Source: Methanoregulaceae archaeon (lineage in GTDB: Bacteria > Armatimonadota > Fimbriimonadia > Fimbriimonadales > Fimbriimonadaceae). From it: 64,000 bases of DNA. Numbering within the stretch: position 1 is the stretch's first letter; each line of letters opens with the position of its first letter. Below are positions 58,008 to 64,000 of this stretch, one piece after another. Where the stretch lies: contig JADZEW010000021.1 in assembly GCA_020850325.1 (NCBI GenBank), positions 124,001-188,000 of the forward strand, given 5' to 3'. A program made the translations under genes and the position numbers. The notes beneath the pieces were generated by a model. It was given only the letters and a program-made list of their open reading frames with translations, searched no databases and had not been told where the DNA came from.

Positions 58008-58397
58008 GTGAAGCAACGTGGCGCCATCGTGTCCTCCTTGATCGCTTTGATTGCCGTCGGTGGCCTCGGATCTGTGTTCCTGGCGAATGCCAGTCCTTAC
58101 ATGACGATCACCGAGGTTCGCGACGCTTCCGGAAACAACATCCACGTTTCGGGCACGATCGACCACTCCACCGTTCACCAGAACTTGGCCAAACGTCAGG
58201 CGACATTCACGATCTCCGACGCGGGTGAGAAGCTTCAGGTGCTGTACAAGGGCAAGCCGCAACCCAACTTGGCTAACGCAACCACCGTGGTCGTGATCGG
58301 CAAGATGGAAGGAAATCAGTTTGTCGCCCACGACATGATGCTGAAGTGCCCGTCGAAGTACGAGAGCACTAAGGAAGTCAGTGGAAGCGGCTCATAA
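58008..58397 (+). CDS. ccmE: Cytochrome c maturation protein CcmE, CXXXY variant
   Basis: This 129-residue periplasmic heme chaperone is anchored by an N-terminal helix (SLIALIAVGGLGSVFLAN). The OB-fold has IHVSGTIDHSTV and VVVIGKMEGNQFVAHDMM. Classical CcmE binds heme through a His in LAKH; here the equivalent segment is KCPSKY with Cys114-x3-Tyr118. That CXXXY form is the hallmark of the System I* maturation machinery described for Desulfovibrio and some archaea. GTG start; it overlaps ccmF by 17 bp. Confidence 0.87.
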   Translation: MKQRGAIVSSLIALIAVGGLGSVFLANASPYMTITEVRDASGNNIHVSGTIDHSTVHQNLAKRQATFTISDAGEKLQVLYKGKPQPNLANATTVVVIGKMEGNQFVAHDMMLKCPSKYESTKEVSGSGS

Positions 58398-60795
58398 TCT
58401 TCCGCCTGCCCCCGAGTGGTCGTTGCTTGTCGGAAAACTAGGCACCGGCTTCGTTTGGGCCGGCATCTTGTTTTTTGTCGCCGCGATCGTCGGCGTTGCG
58501 CTTCGCAGAGAAAAGCTGATCACGCCCGCATTTTTTGCCGGTGCCGCTTCCGTCTTCGGAGCCTTCATCTCGCTGGGCGTTCTGTTTGTCACTGACCAGT
58601 TCCACTTCCAGTACGTGTTCGCTCACAGCGAGAAGATTAACGGGCTCGGCTACAAGATCGCCGCCATCTGGTCGGGGCAAGAGGGCAGCTTCCTGCTCTG
58701 GGCGACGTGTTCCGCGCTGTTTGTCCTCTTGGCGTGGCGCAGTGCGGCTGCGCTGAGGCGCGGCTATACGTTGGCCGCATCGGTCTTTCTGGGAGCGGTT
58801 TGCGGCATCCTCGCCTACGAGACGCCGTTCTCCGTTCAGGACCTGGAAGGCAAGATCGTCCAGATTCCCGATGGCGTGGGGTTGGCGCCGTCGCTGAACA
58901 ACTATTGGGTCATTATCCATCCGCCTACGATCTTCCTCGGCTTCGGGTCTTTGCTCGTCTTGTTTTCCTTCGCGGTGGCGGCGTTGCTTCAGCGTGACTA
59001 CGACGGCTGGGCGGCAAAGCTCCGGCCGTGGGCAATTGTCTCGATGACGTTCACGGGGCTCGGCCTGTGCATGGGCGGTTTCTGGGCCTACGAGACGCTC
59101 GGGTGGGGCGGTTTTTGGGCGTGGGACCCGGTCGAGAATGTCAGCTTTGTGCCGTGGGTTTTGACGACGGTGCTTGTTCATGGTTTGATCGTTCAGGCGG
59201 TCCGCAGCAAGTGGCAGTTCTCAAATCTGCTGCTGGCGGGAATCCCCTTCCTCGCGTTCACCTACGGCACGTTCCTCACCCGCGCGGGGTTCCTGGACCA
59301 GGTCAGCGTTCACTCGTTCGCGAAGATGAATGCCAGTGCCCATCTGCTCTTGCTTTGGTTCCTGGTGGGCACGGTTGTGCTGTTCACGGGCTTGTGGTTT
59401 GTTCGACTGCGGCAAGACGGCGCCCAATGTGCGGCCCCCGCGCTCGATGGACTGCGTCGAGATGGCCTCTACCGAACGGGCATGCAGCTCATGACCATGC
59501 TCGCGATCGCCACGGCGATAGGAATGAGCGTGCCGCTCCTCCAATACGCGATGGGCAAGACCCCCAAGGTGGTCGAGGAGCAGCTGTACCACCAGGTGTT
59601 GGTGTGGTTCTTCGTGCCGATCCTGATTCTTATGGCCATTGCGCCGTTCGCCTCGTGGCGGGCCATGCGTCTGGGTGAGTTCGCCATGCGGCTCATCAAC
59701 ATCTTCAGCCTTTCACTTTTCGTGGTCGGTATCTCGTTGCTCGTCGGTGCGCACCCCGAGTACGGCGTTCACCTGGAGAAGGGCGCGACGATCGACTTTC
59801 CCTTCGGCCTGAAGGTCCTGCTCGCGCCGTGGATTCTGTTCCTCGTGTGGCTGTGCGCGTTTACGACCATTTCTAACCTTTGGCGGCTCATGGAGACGGT
59901 CCGGCGTTCGCCTCTTTCGACCGGGGCTTTTCTCGCTCACATTGGCGTTGCGGTCGCGATGGCCGGACTCATCGTCTCCCGCGGGCTTGAGCGCAAGCAG
60001 GAATACGCGCTGCAACGAGGGGTGCCCGCGTTGGGGCTACAAGCAAGCGGACCAGCGCATATCGTGGAGTTGGTCGAAGACCAGAAGTTGGACTTTTTTG
60101 ATCGGGACAACAAGGTCGAGCTGAGAATGCGCGGCGACGGGCCCGAGTTCATTGCCCGTCCGGGACTCTACTACGATGTCAACCAGCAGACCGGCGAGCC
60201 AAGCCCAGTTACGTGGCCGCACATCCAGCGATGGCTCTCCCACGACATGTACGTCGTGCTGTATCCGCTCCAACCGGACGCGAGCAACCCGGTAACCCTC
60301 AAGCCGGGCGAGTCGACCACCCTCGACGGCATGGTTTGGCAGCAGATGTCCGAGCGGCAATACCAAGTCCGCTACCTTCGCATGGAGCGCGAAGGCGAGG
60401 CGGGCATGGCGGGGACCAAGTTTAAGGCGATTCTGCAAGTGACCGGCCCGGATGGCCAGGTCGAGATCGCGCCGGAACTTGTGGTTGCCGAGGGTGGTGG
60501 GCCGCAGCGCCGACCGGTTCGAATCGACACCGAGTTTGGCATCGAGTTGGACAGCATGAACGCGGCCGATCAGTCGGTCACGTTGAAGCTGACTTACAAC
60601 ATCCCGGTGTTCCCGGTGGAGACCTTCTACAAGCCGATGACGATCCTGGTTTGGGGGGGCGTAGGTATCCTTACGGTCGGCGGATTGATCGCGGCTTGGG
60701 GTCGCAGAGGTTCGCGGCGAGTAACAACCCCCGTGTCGGCGTCGACCGACATCGAATCAGTTGAAAAGGGCGATGCGCTTATCCCAGTTCCTTAA
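58381..60795 (+). CDS. ccmF: Cytochrome c heme lyase subunit CcmF
   Basis: The 804-residue polytopic membrane protein has about 14 hydrophobic helices. The WWD-type heme-handling motif is GFWAYETLGWGGFWAWDPVENVSFVPW. NNYWVIIHPPTIFLGFG holds the conserved His region, and IWSGQEGSFLLWA is also typical. The C-terminal portion (after about 560) is a large periplasmic domain, making the protein longer than E. coli CcmF (about 650). It joins heme from CcmE to apocytochrome CXXCH. GTG start; overlaps ccmE. Other ccm genes are not in the window. Confidence 0.9.
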   Translation: MEAAHNLPPAPEWSLLVGKLGTGFVWAGILFFVAAIVGVALRREKLITPAFFAGAASVFGAFISLGVLFVTDQFHFQYVFAHSEKINGLGYKIAAIWSGQEGSFLLWATCSALFVLLAWRSAAALRRGYTLAASVFLGAVCGILAYETPFSVQDLEGKIVQIPDGVGLAPSLNNYWVIIHPPTIFLGFGSLLVLFSFAVAALLQRDYDGWAAKLRPWAIVSMTFTGLGLCMGGFWAYETLGWGGFWAWDPVENVSFVPWVLTTVLVHGLIVQAVRSKWQFSNLLLAGIPFLAFTYGTFLTRAGFLDQVSVHSFAKMNASAHLLLLWFLVGTVVLFTGLWFVRLRQDGAQCAAPALDGLRRDGLYRTGMQLMTMLAIATAIGMSVPLLQYAMGKTPKVVEEQLYHQVLVWFFVPILILMAIAPFASWRAMRLGEFAMRLINIFSLSLFVVGISLLVGAHPEYGVHLEKGATIDFPFGLKVLLAPWILFLVWLCAFTTISNLWRLMETVRRSPLSTGAFLAHIGVAVAMAGLIVSRGLERKQEYALQRGVPALGLQASGPAHIVELVEDQKLDFFDRDNKVELRMRGDGPEFIARPGLYYDVNQQTGEPSPVTWPHIQRWLSHDMYVVLYPLQPDASNPVTLKPGESTTLDGMVWQQMSERQYQVRYLRMEREGEAGMAGTKFKAILQVTGPDGQVEIAPELVVAEGGGPQRRPVRIDTEFGIELDSMNAADQSVTLKLTYNIPVFPVETFYKPMTILVWGGVGILTVGGLIAAWGRRGSRRVTTPVSASTDIESVEKGDALIPVP

Positions 60796-61135
60796 GGCCA
60801 AGTTCCACCACGCTCGGGTGACCTATGCGAACCCCGAATACGTGGGCAGCATCGAGATTGATGCTGATCTCATGGCCTATGTCGGCTTGAAGGACGGGGA
60901 GCAGGTGCACGTTTGGGCAGTCGATCATACGGCGCGCATCATCACTTACGCATTCGCCGGTCCCAAAGGAGCGGTCGGGCTTAACGGCGGTGCCGCCCAC
61001 TTTTTCCGCGAGGGTGATCGGCTGGTCATTGCTGCCTTCGATCTCTCGGACGAGCCCATCATCCCCCGGGTGGTTCAACTGGGCGAAAACAACGAGATCG
61101 TTCGCGACATGACCCCATTTAGCGTGGTGGGATAG
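60773..61135 (+). CDS. panD: Aspartate 1-decarboxylase
   Basis: PanD makes beta-alanine from aspartate for pantothenate and CoA synthesis, with a pyruvoyl group generated by self-cleavage. The 120-residue protein has the cleavage site Gly25-Ser26 in NPEYVGSIEID, the family N-terminus LSQFLKAKFHHARVT, and the Arg/Tyr region ARIITYAFAG. An AAAAGGG run precedes the ATG, which lies inside the ccmF 3' end (23-bp overlap). It complements coaD at 2.4 kb in CoA synthesis. Confidence 0.92.
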   Translation: MRLSQFLKAKFHHARVTYANPEYVGSIEIDADLMAYVGLKDGEQVHVWAVDHTARIITYAFAGPKGAVGLNGGAAHFFREGDRLVIAAFDLSDEPIIPRVVQLGENNEIVRDMTPFSVVG

Positions 61136-61137
61136 CA

Positions 61138-61731
61138 ATGCCACCGGTCGATCTCGAGGCCATGTTGCGCGACTCGGGTGCTGTGATGCATGGACATTTC
61201 GTCCTCACCAGTGGCCGGCATAGCGACGTTTACGTCGAGAAGTTTCGAATCCTCGAGCAGCCGGAAGTGCTCTCGGCGTTGTGCGAGGAAATCGCGCTCC
61301 GAGTGCGCGATCTTAACATTGAGCTCGTGGCGGGTCCGACGACCGGCGGCATCATCATTGCCTTCGAGGCCGCCCGCCAGATTGGCTGCACAGCAATCTA
61401 CGTCGAGAGCGAGGGCGGATTGAAGAAGATTCGTCGCGGAGCCGTTGTGCCCGCAGGTGCTCGCGTGCTGATTGTCGACGACGTGCTGACGACCGGCACT
61501 TCCGTGCGCGAGGTGATCGACGTCATCCGCGCCGCCGGTGGTGAAGTTGTCGGTGTCGCGGTCCTGATTGATCGCTCCGAGGGTGACTTGGGGTTCGGCG
61601 TTCCGCTGTTTGCCGCGCATCGGGTGGAGGCAACCAGCTATGATCCCGATAATCTTCCCGTAGAGTTGCGCTCCATCCCCGCCATAAAGCCGGGGACACG
61701 CGTCTCTACACCTGGAGTGACAGCGATATGA
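61138..61731 (+). CDS. pyrE: Orotate phosphoribosyltransferase
   Basis: PyrE transfers phosphoribose from PRPP to orotate in pyrimidine synthesis. The 197-residue protein has the PRPP-binding VLIVDDVLTTGTSVREV, GHFVLTSGRHSDVYVEKF and the GPTTGGIIIAFE segment. It lies 2 bp after panD, so panD-pyrE form one unit, and the last 4 bp overlap the next gene's ATG. Confidence 0.94.
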   Translation: MPPVDLEAMLRDSGAVMHGHFVLTSGRHSDVYVEKFRILEQPEVLSALCEEIALRVRDLNIELVAGPTTGGIIIAFEAARQIGCTAIYVESEGGLKKIRRGAVVPAGARVLIVDDVLTTGTSVREVIDVIRAAGGEVVGVAVLIDRSEGDLGFGVPLFAAHRVEATSYDPDNLPVELRSIPAIKPGTRVSTPGVTAI

Positions 61732-63131
61732 TGGTGATGAACCGAGTGGGATGGACAAACCGCGGGACCCTTGCGGACCGTAGCGGCATCCGTGGCTTGG
61801 TCTTGTCTCACCTGATTGGGCTCGCCATTCTGCTGCAGTTCGTGTTGGAGCGCGCGGTCACCTTCGAACTGCCGTACAACCGGCTGGTCGACATCCCGAT
61901 TCGCCTGATCATCGTGTGGTTGATGCTCGACCGGATTGGCCGGATCGGCCGCGTGAAGGTGAGCGGATGGGATTGGCTCCATCTGTTCTTCATTTCGGCT
62001 TACGGATTCGCATCGGTGTATGCGGACCTCTTTATGTCTCGCGATACGGGCGTTCTCGGATACATCTCCTGGTCAATCCAGTTCATACAGCCGTACTTCT
62101 ACTTTCTGGCCGTGCGCGAGGGGTTGAACCGAAGGGGTTTCCGCATAGACATTGTGCTCAGGTGGATCATCTTCACGGTTGCCGTTTGTTGTGCCGTGGC
62201 GCTCTTGCAGGCGCTTGACGTCGCTAACATGCGGTACCACATCGACGAGTTCTATCAGCAGCGAAAGGCCGAGTCGCAGATGGAGGGTCCATCGGCCCCT
62301 TGGCAGGCCCGCGGCGTAGCGCCCCATGCGAACTCGATGGCGATGGTCATCCTGTTTGGCATCGTTGCGCTCGTTGCTTACGTCAACCAGCGCAAACTCG
62401 GCGTATTTGAGGTGTTGGCGGGTGCTCTCTTCATGGGCACGTTGTTCGCCACATATAGCCGAACCGGCATCGTTACCATTGGCCTTATGGGTGGCGCGTT
62501 CGTCATGCTCCTGGTGCTGCAACAGCGCTACCGGGCCGCGTTTCTCGTCATGTTCGGCCTGGTGGGATTGCTTTTTGCCTTCATGACCGCCGTTTTTGCC
62601 TTCAACATCGAGCGGTATCAGGTGTTCGTAAAGGGAGTTGGGGTTGTTAAGAAAGAACCCAGCCGTGGACTCTACGGGGTCTACGCTCGGCAAGAGTCCT
62701 TCAACAAGGCCATCGAACTGGGGTCCAAGTTTCCGCTTACAGGAGTCAGCCCGGCAAGTTCACTTTTGAACCGGCAGCGCGTCGTCACGAGCAGCCCCTA
62801 TGCGTTTGACGGTCTCGTTCTGAACGTGTTCGCGTATGCGTTCGTCCAGTTCGGAGTCTATGGTTTGGTGTACCTCTTTGGGACTTTGGGCATTTGTCTG
62901 GGGTTTATCCGCTACGCACGCACCAAGCAGGTGTTCTCTGCATCCGCGTTTTTCGCGGGCGTTGTCATTCTTGCCACAGGCATCACGGAGAACTCCCTGT
63001 TTACGCTGGCGCCGATGATCATCGTCAACGTGGTCATGGCGGCCGCCTTATCGAAGGTCACCCAGCGTGACGATCTTCCGGCCCGCTCGCGCATCTTCGG
63101 GTTTGCTCCTGCCAAACCGCTAGGCAGTTGA
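61728..63131 (+). CDS. O-antigen ligase/Wzy polymerase-like membrane protein
   Basis: The 467-residue integral membrane protein has about ten to twelve hydrophobic helices and a polar central loop (FVKGVGVVKKEPSRGLYGVY). The Arg-rich loop after TYSRTGIVTIGLMGGAF is typical of the O-antigen ligase (WaaL) and Wzy_C families. Such enzymes ligate or polymerise lipid-linked glycans in the periplasm. Assignment between ligase and polymerase is not possible. It overlaps pyrE by 4 bp, an unexpected operon partner. Confidence 0.75.
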   Translation: MMVMNRVGWTNRGTLADRSGIRGLVLSHLIGLAILLQFVLERAVTFELPYNRLVDIPIRLIIVWLMLDRIGRIGRVKVSGWDWLHLFFISAYGFASVYADLFMSRDTGVLGYISWSIQFIQPYFYFLAVREGLNRRGFRIDIVLRWIIFTVAVCCAVALLQALDVANMRYHIDEFYQQRKAESQMEGPSAPWQARGVAPHANSMAMVILFGIVALVAYVNQRKLGVFEVLAGALFMGTLFATYSRTGIVTIGLMGGAFVMLLVLQQRYRAAFLVMFGLVGLLFAFMTAVFAFNIERYQVFVKGVGVVKKEPSRGLYGVYARQESFNKAIELGSKFPLTGVSPASSLLNRQRVVTSSPYAFDGLVLNVFAYAFVQFGVYGLVYLFGTLGICLGFIRYARTKQVFSASAFFAGVVILATGITENSLFTLAPMIIVNVVMAAALSKVTQRDDLPARSRIFGFAPAKPLGS

Positions 63132-63150
63132 GCTGTCAATCACAAAAGGT

Positions 63151-63184
63151 GTCGCCCCTCCGCTCATCCGAACAGAGGGGCGAC
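63151..63184 (-). terminator. Terminator of pilT (hairpin between convergent genes)
   Basis: GTCGCCCCTC (63151-63160) is the exact reverse complement of GAGGGGCGAC (63175-63184). On the minus strand it is followed by ACCTTTTGTG, so it is a good rho-independent terminator for pilT. It may also stop transcription of the upstream ligase-like gene. Confidence 0.7.
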
Positions 63185-63207
63185 AGTCACTCTGGATAGT
63201 GTTCGGC

Positions 63208-64000
63208 TTATCCGCCCTTGGCCAATCGAGCGAAGTTCTCTTTGTCTACTGCCCTCATCAGGCACTCCTCATACGAGCAGTATCCGTTCTTGAACAGATC
63301 GGCGAGCGAGCGATCCATCGTCTGCATACCCAACTGCGCGGAGGTTTCGATCACGGAATACATCTGGTGCGTCTTGCCTTCGCGAATCAGGTTCTTGATG
63401 GCTGGAGTTCCGAGCATGATCTCGAGCGAGGCCTTGCGGCCACCCCCGAGGCGCGGTAGCAGTTGCTGCGAGACGACGCCCTCAAGCGTATTGCCGAGCA
63501 AAACACGAATCTGCGCCTGCTGGTCGGAAGGGAACACGTCGACGATTCGGTCAACCGTCGATGGGGCGTTGCGGGTATGAAGGGTCGCGAAGACCAGGTG
63601 GCCGGTTTCCGCGAGAGTCAGGGCAGCCTCGATCGTTTCCAAGTCGCGAAGCTCACCGACCAAAATGATATCCGGGTCCTCACGAAGCACCGCGCGCAGC
63701 GAGTTATGGAAAGAGAACGTGTCCGAGTGCATTTCGCGCTGGTTGATCATGCACTTCTTGTGCTGGTGCAGATACTCGATCGGATCCTCGATGGTCATGA
63801 TGTGCGACGTTCGGTTCGTGTTGATGTCGTCGATCATCGAGGCGATGGTCGTGGACTTACCCGAACCCGTGGGGCCGGTAACCAAGACGAGTCCAGAAGT
63901 GCGCTTTGAAATCTCGCGGATAACCACAGGCAATCCCAGATCCTCAAAGGAAGGAATCTTCGTTGGGATCGCTCGGAGCGCTGCCGCATAGCTGCCGCGC
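63208..64000 (-). CDS. pilT: Type IV pilus retraction ATPase PilT (3' part)
   Basis: PilT hexamers power pilus retraction. About 264 C-terminal residues are visible and the start lies beyond the right edge. The visible motifs are Walker A GPTGSGKSTTI, Asp box IMTIEDPIEYLH, Walker B DPDIILVGELRD, His box GHLVFATLHT, and the PilT-type AIKNLIREGKTHQMYSVIET segment near the end. The last features separate PilT from PilB. It fits the prepilin at 28.8 kb and suggests twitching motility, though no other pil genes are in the window. Confidence 0.95.
   Translation of the reverse strand, partial: RGSYAAALRAIPTKIPSFEDLGLPVVIREISKRTSGLVLVTGPTGSGKSTTIASMIDDINTNRTSHIMTIEDPIEYLHQHKKCMINQREMHSDTFSFHNSLRAVLREDPDIILVGELRDLETIEAALTLAETGHLVFATLHTRNAPSTVDRIVDVFPSDQQAQIRVLLGNTLEGVVSQQLLPRLGGGRKASLEIMLGTPAIKNLIREGKTHQMYSVIETSAQLGMQTMDRSLADLFKNGYCSYEECLMRAVDKENFARLAKGG

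Overview
The window is a gene-dense (about 60% GC) bacterial chromosome segment with roughly 66 protein genes, two tRNA genes and several intergenic repeats. There are no rRNA genes, CRISPR arrays, transposases or phage genes. The best taxonomic pointer is the prepilin at 28775-29758: its N-terminus runs FTLIELLVVIAIIAILAAIL and then FPVFAQAK, a combination I associate with Armatimonadota (Fimbriimonadia-like). Tandem PAS-GGDEF-EAL signalling, PilT, lipoprotein signals, a TolC-type outer-membrane channel and a polysaccharide export protein indicate a diderm with pili and exopolysaccharide. The taxonomic call is an inference.

Layout. 1-7.4 kb: rsmI end, SLBB polysaccharide export protein, lipid kinase, tRNA-Leu(GAG), coaD with a coiled-coil partner, SpoIIM-like membrane protein, M48 protease, SGNH hydrolase, tRNA-Arg(TCT). 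7.4-7.7 kb: a repeat-rich spacer with a perfect 28-bp inverted repeat. 7.7-10.9 kb: bifunctional FtcD and HutI (histidine to glutamate through folate). 11-17.2 kb: OmpR-type regulator, unknown 372-aa protein, zinc-ribbon protein, PAS-PAS-GGDEF-EAL protein, M14 peptidase. 17.2-22 kb: rmlA, rmlB, cNMP-domain protein, folD, DUF4382/DUF5666-like lipoprotein. 22-28.6 kb: purA behind an attenuator-like leader, then TolC, a MacA-like adaptor, a permease and an ATPase. 28.8-32.5 kb: prepilin with a coupled small lipoprotein, CDF transporter, lone trpA with a coupled rhodanese. 32.5-39 kb: a 984-aa BTAD/AAA/TPR regulator divergent from an AraFGH-type sugar ABC transporter. 39-43.3 kb: Hsp20-Lon, divergent from a c-di-AMP receptor gene and holB. 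43.3-49.2 kb: serine hydrolase, pyrimidine phosphorylase, orphan scoB, ceramidase-like protein, hutH. 49.2-54.3 kb: membrane protein, decamer repeat arrays, a UvrA consisting only of its N-terminal half, AKR, PglD-like acetyltransferase and PglC-like sugar transferase. 54.4-58 kb: HicBA-like pair, HIT protein, GlcD, two small unknowns. 58-64 kb: ccmE (CXXXY variant) and ccmF, panD, pyrE, an O-antigen ligase/polymerase-like protein, and pilT running off the right edge.

Three window-wide patterns stand out. (1) At least fourteen genes have a TANNNT-like -10 box only 5-7 nt before the start codon, which implies leaderless transcripts. (2) Seven of twelve tail-to-tail gene pairs share exactly 4 bp (YTAR), so their stop codons interlock. 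(3) Dispersed non-coding repeats recur: decamer arrays at 7.65, 50.0-50.2 and 54.95 kb, and a palindrome at 7.5 kb with a degraded copy at 45.75 kb. The most unusual single gene is the UvrA that ends cleanly after its first ATPase module.
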